64,000 bases of DNA from Streptomyces sp. WZ-12. Its GTDB lineage: Bacteria > Actinomycetota > Actinomycetes > Streptomycetales > Streptomycetaceae. The translations under genes and the position numbers were made by a program. The notes under the pieces are model-generated. The model saw only the letters and a list, made by a program, of their open reading frames with translations. It was not told where the DNA came from and ran no database searches. The stretch is from assembly GCF_028898845.1 (NCBI RefSeq), contig NZ_CP118574.1, positions 6,669,001-6,733,000 on the forward strand, given 5' to 3'. Below, one piece after another: positions 52,320 to 61,327 of this stretch (the stretch's first letter is position 1; every line of letters begins with the position of its first letter).

Positions 52320-52356
52320 CAACTGCCCGTCCCGGTACGCCCGGGGCGGGCAGTTG
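52320..52356 (+). terminator. Strong hairpin terminator after fabI
   Basis: CAACTGCCCGTCCCGG (52320-52335) pairs with CCGGGGCGGGCAGTTG (52341-52356) over 16 bp with one G-U wobble and a short loop. No U-tract. Confidence 0.85.
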
Positions 52357-52607
52357 CGCGTTGCGGTGGTGCGTTCCGGCCATCTGTTGCGGCTGCGCGT
52401 TGCGGCTCTGCGTGGTGGCTCGGCACCGCGGTGGCGTGGTTCCGGGCGGGTGCCGGTCTGCGTTTCCCGGGCGGGCGTGCCCGCCTGCTCCGCCCGGCCG
52501 GGAGCACCCGCCCGCGTTGCCGGCCGAGAACGCACGTCGCTCCGCCGCACCGGGAACATCCGCTCACCCGCGGCCCGTTGTGGCCCCGCAGGGGGCGTTC
52601 ATGTCCC
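52357..52607. other. Intergenic stretch, no gene seen
   Basis: About 250 bp between the fabI terminator and the GntR stop. TGCGCGTTGCGG-like words recur but no gene, terminator or operator is supported. Confidence 0.4.
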
Positions 52608-53309
52608 CTACGGGACGTGTTCGACCGCCCCTACGGGCCCCGCCCCGGGTCGGCACCCGTAGGAGTGGGCGCCCGCCTCGGCCGCGGCCCGCTCGCCGTC
52701 GCCCGCGCGGATCGCCGCCACCAGTCGCGCGTGGTCCATCCGCGCCTCGGGGCGCAGCTCCTCGCCGACGTCGGCGCGCAGGAACTCCCGCAGCACACCG
52801 CCGAGATCGGCGTAGATCTCGGCCAGCACGTCGTTGTGGGAGGCCGCCACCACCGCCATGTGCAGCGTCGCGTCGGCCTCCACGAACGCCGCGGCGGCGC
52901 CCGACTCCCAGGCCCGCTCGCGGCGTTCCAGCAGCGCGTCGAGCTGGCGCAGGTCCTGCTCGGTGCGGCGGTGCGCGGCGAGCCGGGCGGCCTCGGTCTC
53001 CAGGGCGGAGCGCAGTTCGGCGACGTGCCGGGGGTCGGCGTCGGCGAACCTGCGGTGCATCACCCCGGCCAGCTCACTGGTCGCGACGACGTAGGTGCCC
53101 GAACCCTGCCGGATGTCGAGCAGGCCGTTGTGCGCCAGTGCCCGGACGGCCTCGCGGACGGTGTTGCGGGCCACCCCGAGCTGCTCGACCAGTTCCGGCT
53201 CGGTCGGGATGCGGGACCCCACGGGCCAGTCGCCGGACGTGATCTGGGCGCGCAGTTGCGCGATCACCTGGTCCGCCAGCGCGGACCGGCGGGGCGAGGT
53301 CAGGGGCAT
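52608..53309 (-). CDS. GntR/FadR-type regulator with FCD domain
   Basis: 233 residues. N-terminal wHTH: RSALADQVIAQLRAQITSGDWPVGSRIPTEPELVEQLGVARNTVREAVRALAHNGLLDIRQGSGTYV (HTH near 40-65). The C-terminal FCD domain shows the helical pattern with LRSALETEAARLAAHR and a candidate metal site (Asp, HMAVVAASHND, DHARLVAAI). Divergent from the CynX/NimT exporter, its probable target. Confidence 0.9.
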   Translation of the reverse strand: MPLTSPRRSALADQVIAQLRAQITSGDWPVGSRIPTEPELVEQLGVARNTVREAVRALAHNGLLDIRQGSGTYVVATSELAGVMHRRFADADPRHVAELRSALETEAARLAAHRRTEQDLRQLDALLERRERAWESGAAAAFVEADATLHMAVVAASHNDVLAEIYADLGGVLREFLRADVGEELRPEARMDHARLVAAIRAGDGERAAAEAGAHSYGCRPGAGPVGAVEHVP

Positions 53310-53463
53310 GGCTGGGCTCCGGGGGGCTGGGGCCGGTCGGCCGGGCGGACGGCGGCGGCGCGGACACGGGCCGGCCGGCGGGGTCCGCGGCGCCGTGGAG
53401 GTGAGCCGAGGCTACCGACAATGACTGGACAACTATTCATCCCATGATTCTATGATGGCCGCT
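53310..53463. promoter_or_regulatory. Divergent GntR/exporter promoter region with quasi-palindrome
   Basis: TATGAT at 53451-53456 lies seven bases before the exporter ATG. Upstream, ATGACTGGACAACTATTCAT (53421-53440) has ATGA/TCAT arms and a partial inner match, consistent with a GntR-type operator overlapping a TGGACA -35. Operator function is inferred. Confidence 0.45.
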
Positions 53464-54780
53464 ATGTCAGACGACGACCTCGCGATCCTCGGCCCGGCCG
53501 CCGGACCCACGACCTCCCCCGCCCCGTCCGGGGCAGGGCCCACCACGGGCGCCGCCCCCGAGCCCGTGCCGGAGCCGGGGCCGGCCGCCCGTTGGCTGCC
53601 GCGGATCGTGGTCGCCGGACTGGTGCTCGCCGCGCTCAACCTCCGCCCGGCCATCACCAGCCTCGGTGCGCTGCTGAAGGAGGTCCGCGAGGGGCTCGGC
53701 ATGAGCGGTACGGTCGCCGGCCTGCTGACGTCCGTACCGGCGCTGTGCTTCGCCGTCTTCGGCTTCGCCGCGCCCCGGTTGGCCCGGCGGTGGGGGCCGG
53801 GCGCGGTGGTCTGCGCCGGCATGGTCGCGATCACGGTGGGCGTCGTGGCGCGCCCGTATGCCGGCGGTACGCCCGGGTTCCTGGCCGGCAGCGCGCTGGC
53901 CCTGGCCGGCATCGCGGTCAGCAACGTCCTGCTGCCGGTGATCATCAAGACCTGGTTCCCCGACCGGGTCGGCCCGATGACCGGGGTCTACTCCATGGCA
54001 CTGGCCCTGGGGACCTCGCTCGCCGCTGCGCTCACCGTCCCCATGACGGCCGCGCTGGGCGGTAGTTGGCGCTCCGGCCTGACGGTGTGGGCGCTGCTCG
54101 CCGTGCTCGCGGTGCTGCCGTGGCTGGTGGTGCTCCGGTGGCGTCCGGCCGCCGCCGCGCCCACACCGGGAAGCGGCGCGCCGGCGGCTGCGGAAACCCC
54201 CATACGCATCACCGCGTCGCCGACCGCCTGGGCGCTGGCCGTCTTCTTCGGCCTCCAGGCGACGGCCGCCTACATCACCATGGGGTGGATGCCGCAGATC
54301 TTCCGCGACGCCGGGGTCTCGGCGGGCACCGCGGGGGTGTTGCTGGCCGTCACCATGGCGGTCGGCGTCCCGCTCTCCTTCGTCCTGCCGCGGCTGGCGT
54401 CCCGGATGCGGCACCAGGGGCCGCTGGTGGTCGTCCTCGGCGTCTGCGGACTGGCCGGGTACACGGGGCTGTGGCTGGCGCCGGCCGCCGGTGCCTGGGG
54501 CTGGGCCCTGCTGATGGGCATCTCCAACTGCGCCTTCCCGCTGGCCCTGACGATGATCGGGATGCGCTCCGCCAGCCCGGCCGGGGTGGTCAAGCTGTCC
54601 GCCTTCGCGCAGAGCGTGGGGTATCTGATCTCCATCCCCGGGCCGTTGCTGGTCGGCACGCTCTACCAGCACAGCGGTGGTTGGGGGTTGCCGATCGCGC
54701 TGATGATCGGGCTGATGGTGCCGCAGATCGCGGTGGGCGTGCTGGCGGGCCGCAACCGCCGCATCGAGGACGAGCGCTGA
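53464..54780 (+). CDS. CynX/NimT-type MFS transporter
   Basis: 438 residues, 12 hydrophobic helices after an Ala/Pro-rich N-terminal tail of about 40 residues. Family core AALNLRPAITSLGALLKEVREGLGMSGTVAGLLTSVPALCFAVFGF and NVLLPVIIKTWFPDRVGPMTGVYS. Members export or import cyanate, 2-nitroimidazole and related compounds; specificity is unclear. The start at 53464 fits a leaderless mRNA from TATGAT. Regulated by the divergent GntR protein by position. Confidence 0.9.
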   Translation: MSDDDLAILGPAAGPTTSPAPSGAGPTTGAAPEPVPEPGPAARWLPRIVVAGLVLAALNLRPAITSLGALLKEVREGLGMSGTVAGLLTSVPALCFAVFGFAAPRLARRWGPGAVVCAGMVAITVGVVARPYAGGTPGFLAGSALALAGIAVSNVLLPVIIKTWFPDRVGPMTGVYSMALALGTSLAAALTVPMTAALGGSWRSGLTVWALLAVLAVLPWLVVLRWRPAAAAPTPGSGAPAAAETPIRITASPTAWALAVFFGLQATAAYITMGWMPQIFRDAGVSAGTAGVLLAVTMAVGVPLSFVLPRLASRMRHQGPLVVVLGVCGLAGYTGLWLAPAAGAWGWALLMGISNCAFPLALTMIGMRSASPAGVVKLSAFAQSVGYLISIPGPLLVGTLYQHSGGWGLPIALMIGLMVPQIAVGVLAGRNRRIEDER

Positions 54781-54904
54781 GGACCGCTGACGGGGGCGGG
54801 CGGATGGCCATCGGCCGCCGCCCGCGGCGTCGTTCCGGCGCCCCGCGCACCCCGACGCGAGCCCTGGGCGGAGCGGTGCCGGGGGCGGGTGCGACACTGG
54901 GCGC

Positions 54905-55021
54905 ATGCCAGTCCTCGAACCGAATCCGCAGGGCAGCCAGAAGAAGCTGCTGCAAGTCCTGGGCCTGATGCTCGGGGTGACCGCCGTCGTCGCCATCATC
55001 GCCAGCATCGCCGCGCGATGA
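54905..55021 (+). CDS. SGM_5486-type transporter-associated mini-protein
   Basis: 38 residues: a polar start (MPVLEPNPQGSQKKLLQVLG) and one hydrophobic helix (LMLGVTAVVAIIASIAAR). It matches from memory the SGM_5486 family, found next to this transporter class in streptomycetes. GACACT six bases upstream of the ATG suggests a leaderless mRNA. It lies 124 bp after the MFS gene. Confidence 0.75.
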   Translation: MPVLEPNPQGSQKKLLQVLGLMLGVTAVVAIIASIAAR

Positions 55022-55214
55022 GGGGTGACCCGGTCCCCGGGGTGGGGTTGTCCCCCCATCCCCTAGGGGGCCGGTGTCAGGGGTGAATGGGTGGCTTCCC
55101 GGATAGGAACGGCCGCCGGGAGTCCGTAGCGTCACCGTCACACCGCGGAACGGCGGTGGGTGCCCCGCGGCCCCGCGGGCGCACGAGCCCTTGAGTGACC
55201 TTCCGGAGCCTGCC

Positions 55215-55433
55215 ATGTCCACCGCGTTCAGCCGTCCGTCCGCAGCGCAGGGCACCCGCCTGCGGAAGGCGCTGCCGTGGTGGGGAGTGGCGCTGCCGGT
55301 GCTCTCGTTCATAGCCCTGCTGCTGCTCGTCGCCAATCCCGGTGCGGCGAGCGCGGCCGGCGCGGAGCGGGCCTCGCAGACCCTCGGGCCGCTGCTGGAA
55401 TTCGTCGCCAGGGTGCTGCGGCTCGGGGGGTGA
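55215..55433 (+). CDS. Small membrane/secreted protein, unknown
   Basis: 72 residues with a Shine-Dalgarno GGAG six bases upstream of the ATG at 55215. Basic N-terminus, then WWGVALPVLSFIALLLLVANPGAASA (helix with AxA at its end) and ERASQTLGPLLEFVARVLRLGG, an amphipathic helix. Could be a one-helix membrane protein or a cleaved secreted peptide. Confidence 0.65.
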   Translation: MSTAFSRPSAAQGTRLRKALPWWGVALPVLSFIALLLLVANPGAASAAGAERASQTLGPLLEFVARVLRLGG

Positions 55434-55544
55434 GCGGGGCTCCCTCCGGGGTGCCGACGACGACGCCCGGGGCACATCACCCGCCCGAGCGGAGCGCCCC
55501 AACACCCCGCGCCGGGTGGCGGGTTTCATGCGAAGCTGGGACGC

Positions 55545-56063
55545 ATGAGCGTCGATACACCCCGCCGGATTGTCCTGCTCCGACACGCCAAGGCCGAATG
55601 GTCGAACGACAGTGACCACGAGCGTCCGCTCGCCGAACGCGGCCGCAAGGACGCCCCGGTCGCCGGCCGCTGGCTGGCCGGCGCCGGAGTCGCCCCCGCC
55701 CTGACTCTCTGCTCGACGGCCGCCCGCACCCGAGAGACCTGGAAGCTGGTCGTCTCCGAGCTTCCGCACCGCCCCAAGACCGTCTACGACGAGCGGCTGT
55801 ACGAGGCGTCCCTCGGCGAGCTCATCGCGATCCTGAACGAGACCTCCGACGAGGTGGACGACCTGCTGGTCGTCGGGCACAACCCCGGGGTGCACGCCCT
55901 CGCCGACGCGCTGGCCGGCGAGGCCGAGGGGGATCTGCTGGCCCGGATGAACCGCAGCGGCTTCCCGACGTCGGCGATGGCGGTACTGACCTTCAACGGC
56001 AGTTGGAAGGCGGTCGAGCACGGCATCGGCCGGCTGGTCGCGTTCTGGTCGCCGCACGCCTGA
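55545..56063 (+). CDS. SixA-type histidine phosphatase
   Basis: 172 residues. RHG-type phosphatase: VLLRHAKAEWSNDSDHERPLAERGRKDA (catalytic His in RHA), and VVGHNPGVHALADALAG. SixA in E. coli dephosphorylates an HPt domain; the substrate here is unknown. ATG at 55545 with GAAGCT seven bases upstream. Confidence 0.88.
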   Translation: MSVDTPRRIVLLRHAKAEWSNDSDHERPLAERGRKDAPVAGRWLAGAGVAPALTLCSTAARTRETWKLVVSELPHRPKTVYDERLYEASLGELIAILNETSDEVDDLLVVGHNPGVHALADALAGEAEGDLLARMNRSGFPTSAMAVLTFNGSWKAVEHGIGRLVAFWSPHA

Positions 56064-56178
56064 GGCCGCCCCGCGCCCCCGGGACGACGTCCCGCCCGAC
56101 CCCCACCGCCCGGCGCGACGGCCCCGTTCCCGCACGACCAGCGGCCCACGGCGGCCCAGTTGAGCGTCGAGACGTAAC

Positions 56179-56209
56179 GGCCCCGAAGCGCACGATGCGC
56201 CTCGGGGCC
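56179..56209. terminator. Bidirectional terminator between sixA-like gene and serB
   Basis: GGCCCCGA (56179-56186) and TCGGGGCC (56202-56209) with inner GCGC pairing; a T-containing tail follows (TCTTCC). Lies between convergent genes. Confidence 0.75.
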
Positions 56210-56244
56210 TCTTCCGCGTCCGGGCCGGGTCCGGGCCCGATCCC

Positions 56245-57492
56245 TCACTCCGCGTGGGTGTTCGCCGCCTCCACCTCTTCGCGGGTGATCCCCAACAGAT
56301 AGAGCACGGTGTCCAGGAACGGCACGTTCACCGCGGTGTGCGCGGCCTCGCGGACCACCGGCTTGGCGTTGAAGGCGACGCCCAGCCCCGCCGTGTTGAG
56401 CATGTCCAGGTCGTTGGCGCCGTCGCCGATCGCGACGGTCTGCATCAGCGGCACCCCGGCCTCGTGCGCGAACCGCCGCAGCAGCCGCGCCTTGCCGGCC
56501 CGGTCCACGATGTCCCCGACGACCCGCCCGGTCAGCTTGCCGTCGACGATCTCCAGGGTGTTGGCGGCGGCGAAGTCCAGCCCCAGCTCCTCCTGGAGCG
56601 CGTCGGTGACCTGGGTGAAACCGCCCGAGACCACGCCGACTTGGTAGCCGAGCCGCTTCAGCGTGCGGACCAGGGTGCGCGCGCCCGGCGTCAGCCGCAC
56701 CTCCTTGCGGACGAGGTCCACCACGGACGCGTCCAGCCCGCCCAGCAGCTCGACCCGGGCGTGCAGCGACCGCTCGAAGTCCAGCTCCCCGCGCATCGCG
56801 GCGGCGGTCACCTCGGCGACCTCGGCCTCGCACCCGGCGTGCGCCGCGAAGAGCTCGATCACCTCGTCCTGGATGAGGGTGGAGTCGACGTCCATGACCA
56901 CCAGCCGCTGCGCCCGCCGCTGGAGCCCGGCCGCGACCACCGCGACGTCCACCCCCAACTGCGCCGCCTCCGGCGCCAGCACGCTGCGCAGCGCCTCGGT
57001 CTCCGCGCCCGAGACCGCGAACTCGACGGCCGTCACCGGGTACTTGGCGAGTCGGAAGATGCGGTCGATGTTGCCCCCGGTGGCCGTTATGGCGGAGGCG
57101 ATGGCGGCCGTCGACTCCGCGGTGAGCGGGTGGCCCAGCACGGTGACGTGGGAGCGGCCCAGGCCGCGCGGGCGGTTGTCGCCGCGGCCGGAGATGATCT
57201 CGGCCTGGAGGTTCAGGGACTCGGCCCAGCTGTGGACGGTGGCCCGGAGGTCGCCCTCGGAGGCGCCGCTGCCGCCCCGGTCGGGGGAGGGGGCGGTGAC
57301 CAGCACGCACAGGGTGATGCGCCCTCGGGTCACCACCTGTTCGATGTCCACGACGTCGACGGAGTAGGCGGCCAGGGTGTCGAAGAGGCCCGCGGTGATA
57401 CCGGGCCGGTCCTTCCCGAAGATCTTGACGAGGAGTGTCGGTACGTCTTCGCCTGGTCCGGCGGCGGCAGGCGGGGTCTGCGATGCGCTCAT
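56245..57492 (-). CDS. serB: Phosphoserine phosphatase SerB with N-terminal ACT domains
   Basis: 415 residues. N-terminal ACT-like regions (LLVKIFGKDRPGITAGLFDTL, VTVLGHPLTAESTAAIASAI) precede a HAD phosphatase domain with VMDVDSTLIQDEVIE (nucleophile Asp), VSGGFTQVTDALQEELG, and AIGDGANDLDMLNTAGLGVAF. Last step of serine synthesis, with the long actinobacterial architecture. Convergent with the sixA-like gene; divergent from the FHA-ABC gene. Confidence 0.95.
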   Translation of the reverse strand: MSASQTPPAAAGPGEDVPTLLVKIFGKDRPGITAGLFDTLAAYSVDVVDIEQVVTRGRITLCVLVTAPSPDRGGSGASEGDLRATVHSWAESLNLQAEIISGRGDNRPRGLGRSHVTVLGHPLTAESTAAIASAITATGGNIDRIFRLAKYPVTAVEFAVSGAETEALRSVLAPEAAQLGVDVAVVAAGLQRRAQRLVVMDVDSTLIQDEVIELFAAHAGCEAEVAEVTAAAMRGELDFERSLHARVELLGGLDASVVDLVRKEVRLTPGARTLVRTLKRLGYQVGVVSGGFTQVTDALQEELGLDFAAANTLEIVDGKLTGRVVGDIVDRAGKARLLRRFAHEAGVPLMQTVAIGDGANDLDMLNTAGLGVAFNAKPVVREAAHTAVNVPFLDTVLYLLGITREEVEAANTHAE

Positions 57493-57947
57493 GGTGCCCT
57501 TACGGTATCCGGCGGCCGGCCGGGGCCGTACGGGTGTCCGGGGTTCGGACCCGCGGCGTCACAGGGTCACCGACCCGCCACCGAAGCGGTCGGGCGCCCG
57601 GTCCGCGGGGGCCGGGGCGATCGTTATGGACTCGTGTCCGCGCCCGCCCGGTTGCACCGGTCCGAGGGACCGCGCTGGCACTCCAACTCCCCTTTTGGTA
57701 TGGCGTTTTCGCGGCCAGGGGAGCCGTCCGGGGCCGCCCCGGTGCATCGAATGCCCCGAATTCCCGGCATTGTGGGCTCCAGCGGGCTATTCCGGCTCTC
57801 CGGGAGGGTTCGCCGGATGCCGGCAGAAGTGCTCCGCCCCCGCTCCCGTCCCGGTTTCCCGTCCGCCGGCCGAGCCTGAAATAGTTCCTCACGATGTTTC
57901 GCCATCCCTAGACTTCCCGCACAGGGCGTCACTCGGGGGACTATGTA
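57493..57947. other. Intergenic region, divergent promoters of serB and FHA-ABC gene
   Basis: About 455 bp without a convincing gene. A minus-strand open frame exists at 57500-57892 but has Arg/Pro-rich composition and no ribosome-binding site. No operator recognised. Confidence 0.45.
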
Positions 57948-60500
57948 ATGGGGCATGGAGTGCCTGAACTCGTACTGGAATTGAACGGAAGGACCTGGAC
58001 GCTCGACCCGTCCAGGTCCTACAGCGTGGGCCGTGATCCGCAGGGCGACATGGTGCTCGACGACGCCAGGGTCTCCTGGCGGCACGCCAGCCTCCGATGG
58101 TCCGGCCGTAGCTGGCTGATCGAAGACCACGACAGCACCAACGGCACCTACGTTCGGGGCCAGCGCATCCAGCAACTGGAGATCGGCCCGGGCGCCGCCG
58201 TCCACCTGGGCAACGCCACCGACGGCCCCCGGTTGACCCTGTCCGCCGCCGGGGTGTCGAACGACGCCCTCCAGACGCAGGCCATGACGACCACGCCGCA
58301 CCAGGGCTGGCCGGTCCCGCCCGCGCAGCAGCCGCCCGCCCAACAGGGCTGGCAGGCGCCGCCGCAGGGCCACCAGCAGCCGTACGTCCCGCCGCAGCAG
58401 GCCCAGCAGCCGCAGCAGGGCGCGCCCCAACAGGCCGCGTCCGCCGGGGCGTCCGCGCCGCAGCAGCAGGCCCCGCAGGCCCAGGGCGGCGACCGCAGCC
58501 CGACCACCTTCCACCGCCTGGACACCGGCCGGGTGATGCGGATCGGTCGTGCGCTCGACAACGAGTTGGTCGTCTCCGACCTCCAGGTCTCCCGCCACCA
58601 CGCGGAGTTCCGGGCCACGCCCGAGGGCCGGTTCGAGATCCGCGACCTCGGCAGCCACAACGGCACCTACGTCAACGGCCAGCCGGTCCCCAAGTCCGGC
58701 ACCGCGCTGATCGGCCCGAACGACACCGTCGGCGTCGGCCACTCCACCTTCCGGCTGGTCGGGGACCGGCTGGAGGAGTTCGTCGACACCGGTGAGGTCT
58801 CCTTCTCGGCCCGCCACCTCACCGTCACCGTCGACGGCGGCAAGCAGATCCTCAAGGACGTCTCCTTCGGCGTCCCCGAGAAGTCCCTGGTCGCCGTCAT
58901 CGGCCCGTCCGGCTCCGGCAAGTCGACGCTGCTCAAGGCGCTGACCGGCTACCGCCCCGCCAACGAGGGCGAGGTCCTCTACGACCACCGCAACCTCTAC
59001 ACGCACTTCGCCGAGCTGCGCCAGCGCATCGGCCTGGTCCCGCAGGACGACATCCTCCACAAGGAGTTGACCGTCCAGAAGGCCCTGCGCTACGCCGCCA
59101 AGCTGCGCTTCCCCGGCGACACCGCGGAGTCCGAGCGCGAGGCCCGGATCGACGAGGTGCTGCGCGAGCTCAAGCTGGACATCCACAAGGACAAGAAGGT
59201 CACCTCGCTCTCCGGCGGCCAGCGCAAGCGCGTCTCGGTCGCCCTGGAGCTGCTGACCAAGCCGTCGCTGATCTTCCTCGACGAGCCGACCTCCGGCCTC
59301 GACCCGGGCATGGACCGCGACGTCATGCAGTTGCTGCGCGGCCTGGCCGACGACGGCCGCACCGTCCTGGTCGTCACCCACTCGGTGGCCGAACTCGCGC
59401 TGTGCGACCGGCTGTTGGTGATGGCTCCGGGCGGTTCGGTGGCCTACTTCGGCCCGCCCCAGGAGGCGCTGAACTTCTTCCAGTACGGATCCTGGGCCGA
59501 CGTCTTCTCGGCGTTCGAGAACTACCGCGACTACGACTGGGCCGGCCGCTGGCGCGGCTCCCCGCACTACCAGATGTACGCCGCCGACCTCGACGCCGCC
59601 CCGCCGCAGGCGGTCAGCGTCCAGGCCCCGCCGGCCCGCATACAGAAGTCCCAGAGCTGGGGCTCCCAACTGTGGACCCTGATGCGGCGCTACGTCTCCG
59701 TGCTCGCCTCCGACCGGGGCTTCCTCGCCCTGATGGTGCTGCTGCCGGCCGTCCTCGGCGTGGTCTCGCTGCTGATCCCCAGCGACTACGGCCTCGGCTA
59801 CGGCCCCGAGAAGCAGCTCGGCATGCGCCCCAACCGCGATGCCAGCACCATCATGCTGATCCTCGCGGTCGGCATGTGCTTCTCCGGCGCCGCCAACTCG
59901 GTCCGCGAACTGATCAAGGAGCGGGTCATCTACGAGCGCGAACGGGCCACCGGCCTGTCGCGGTCGGCGTACCTGATGTCCAAGGTCATCGTGCTCGGTG
60001 TGGTCACCGCCATCCAGGGCGTGATCCTCGCGGCCATCGGCTTCTCCGTGCGGACCATGCCGTCCCAGGGCCTGATCGTGCCGAAGATGCCGGCGATCGA
60101 GATGACCGTCGCGATCATCGCCCTCGGCTTCACCTCGATGATGGTCGGCCTGATCATCTCCGCGCTGGTCAAGACCGCCGAGAAGACCATGCCGCTGCTG
60201 GTCATGTTCGCCATCGTCCAGGTCGTCTTCACCGGCGTGCTCTTCCAACTCTTCAACACCGTCGGCGTCTCCCAGCTCTCCTGGCTGATGCCCTCACGCT
60301 GGGGCGTCTCCGCGATGGGCGCGACCGCCGACATGAACACGCTGCTGCCCTGGGAGGTCGGCCACCCCGACCCGCTGTGGAAGCACCAGACCGGCGTCTA
60401 CGTGATGGACGTGGTCATCCTGCTCGCCCTGGGCGTCGGGCTCGCCTTCGTCGTCGCGCGGCTGCTGCGCCGCCACGAGCCGGAGGTCATGCGCAAGTAG
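57948..60500 (+). CDS. FHA-FHA-ABC transporter fusion (ABC-2 type)
   Basis: 850 residues in one chain: FHA domain 1 (YSVGRDPQGDMVL, SWRHASLRW, STNGTYV; about 25-95), a Gln/Pro/Ala-rich linker (about 105-185), FHA domain 2 (MRIGRALDNELVVSDLQVSRHHAEF, SHNGTYVNG), an ATPase domain (GPSGSGKSTLLKAL, LSGGQRKRVSVALELL, LIFLDEPTSGLD) and an ABC-2 permease with about six helices. FHA domains bind phosphothreonine, so a Ser/Thr protein kinase probably controls it. Related to mycobacterial Rv1747 by architecture. Confidence 0.94.
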   Translation: MGHGVPELVLELNGRTWTLDPSRSYSVGRDPQGDMVLDDARVSWRHASLRWSGRSWLIEDHDSTNGTYVRGQRIQQLEIGPGAAVHLGNATDGPRLTLSAAGVSNDALQTQAMTTTPHQGWPVPPAQQPPAQQGWQAPPQGHQQPYVPPQQAQQPQQGAPQQAASAGASAPQQQAPQAQGGDRSPTTFHRLDTGRVMRIGRALDNELVVSDLQVSRHHAEFRATPEGRFEIRDLGSHNGTYVNGQPVPKSGTALIGPNDTVGVGHSTFRLVGDRLEEFVDTGEVSFSARHLTVTVDGGKQILKDVSFGVPEKSLVAVIGPSGSGKSTLLKALTGYRPANEGEVLYDHRNLYTHFAELRQRIGLVPQDDILHKELTVQKALRYAAKLRFPGDTAESEREARIDEVLRELKLDIHKDKKVTSLSGGQRKRVSVALELLTKPSLIFLDEPTSGLDPGMDRDVMQLLRGLADDGRTVLVVTHSVAELALCDRLLVMAPGGSVAYFGPPQEALNFFQYGSWADVFSAFENYRDYDWAGRWRGSPHYQMYAADLDAAPPQAVSVQAPPARIQKSQSWGSQLWTLMRRYVSVLASDRGFLALMVLLPAVLGVVSLLIPSDYGLGYGPEKQLGMRPNRDASTIMLILAVGMCFSGAANSVRELIKERVIYERERATGLSRSAYLMSKVIVLGVVTAIQGVILAAIGFSVRTMPSQGLIVPKMPAIEMTVAIIALGFTSMMVGLIISALVKTAEKTMPLLVMFAIVQVVFTGVLFQLFNTVGVSQLSWLMPSRWGVSAMGATADMNTLLPWEVGHPDPLWKHQTGVYVMDVVILLALGVGLAFVVARLLRRHEPEVMRK

Positions 60501-60515
60501 CGCCGGCACGCGCCA

Positions 60516-60559
60516 ACGTCAAGGGGCGGCACCCGAGTTCGGGTGCCGCCCCTTGACGT
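60516..60559. terminator. Perfect 21-bp hairpin terminator
   Basis: A perfect inverted repeat with arms 60516-60536 and 60539-60559 (arm begins ACGTCAAGGGGCGGCACC), 21 bp each side of a two-base spacer. It lies between the FHA-ABC gene and the convergent transglycosylase gene, so it should stop transcription from both sides. Confidence 0.9.
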
Positions 60560-60598
60560 GCCGTTGCGCGCCGGTGCGGTGCGTGGTGAACGCCCGGC

Positions 60599-61312
60599 TC
60601 AGTAGGCCGAGTTGACGTTGTCCATCGAGCCGTAGCGGTTGGCCGCGTACTTGCAGGCGGCGGTGATGTTGGCGACCGGGTCGTAGATGTTCCAGGACGT
60701 GCCGGGGACGTGGAACTCGCGGAACGTCGGGTCGATGACCTGGAGCAGCCCCTTGGACGGGATGCCCATCTGGGCGTTGGAGTCCCAGAGGTTGATCGCG
60801 TTGGGGTTGCCGGAGGACTCGCGCATCAGGTTGCGGAAGATCCCGTCGTAGCTGCCCGGGATGTTGTGCCTCGCCATGATGTCCAGCGACTCGCGGATCC
60901 AGCCGTCCAGGGTGTTCGGGTATATCTTCGCCGGCTTCGGGGCGGCGGCCGGGACGGCCTCGCGGACGGCGGAGCGGCTCGCGGCCTCCTTGCCCTGGCG
61001 CTCCTGCTCGACCTTGGCCTTGGCGGCTTGCTCGGCCTTCTGCTTGGCGAGCGCGGCCTCGGCCTTGCCCTGGGCGGCGGAGGCGTCGGCCTGCTGGGCG
61101 ATGGTGGCCTGCTGGGCGCGGGCGGCGGTGTCGACGGCGCTGAAGGCCACCGGCTTGATGTTCAGGTTGGCGGAGGGCGCCTCGGCCTTGCCCTGGCTGG
61201 CGTCGGCCCCCGGGACGACGGTGAAGACCAGTGCGGCGGCACCGGCCGCGGCGACACCGGCGGCGGTGAGCTTGTGGGCCCGGGTCAGGTTCAGACTGGC
61301 GTGCTTCGGCAT
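60599..61312 (-). CDS. Secreted lytic transglycosylase (SLT domain)
   Basis: 237 residues. Signal peptide about 1-38 (LTAAGVAAAGAAALVFTVVPGADA), then an Ala/Gln/Lys/Glu coiled-coil-like region (QGKAEAALAKQKAEQAAKAK) and a C-terminal SLT domain with the catalytic Glu in LMRESSGNPNAINLWDSNA and GLLQVIDPTFREFHVPG. Cleaves peptidoglycan glycan strands with 1,6-anhydro product. The ATG at 61312 has GAGG nine bases upstream; the shared 24-nt element is just before it. Confidence 0.92.
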   Translation of the reverse strand: MPKHASLNLTRAHKLTAAGVAAAGAAALVFTVVPGADASQGKAEAPSANLNIKPVAFSAVDTAARAQQATIAQQADASAAQGKAEAALAKQKAEQAAKAKVEQERQGKEAASRSAVREAVPAAAPKPAKIYPNTLDGWIRESLDIMARHNIPGSYDGIFRNLMRESSGNPNAINLWDSNAQMGIPSKGLLQVIDPTFREFHVPGTSWNIYDPVANITAACKYAANRYGSMDNVNSAY

Positions 61313-61327
61313 GGCGGACGACCTCTT

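Noticed and set aside
57500..57892. 130-codon minus-strand frame between serB and FHA-ABC
   Set aside because: Arg/Pro-rich, no ribosome-binding site, lies in the expected divergent promoter region.
57624..60248. 874-codon minus-strand open frame opposite the FHA-ABC gene
   Set aside because: Antisense of a strongly supported gene; sequence is low-complexity Asp/Gly/Val and has no motif.
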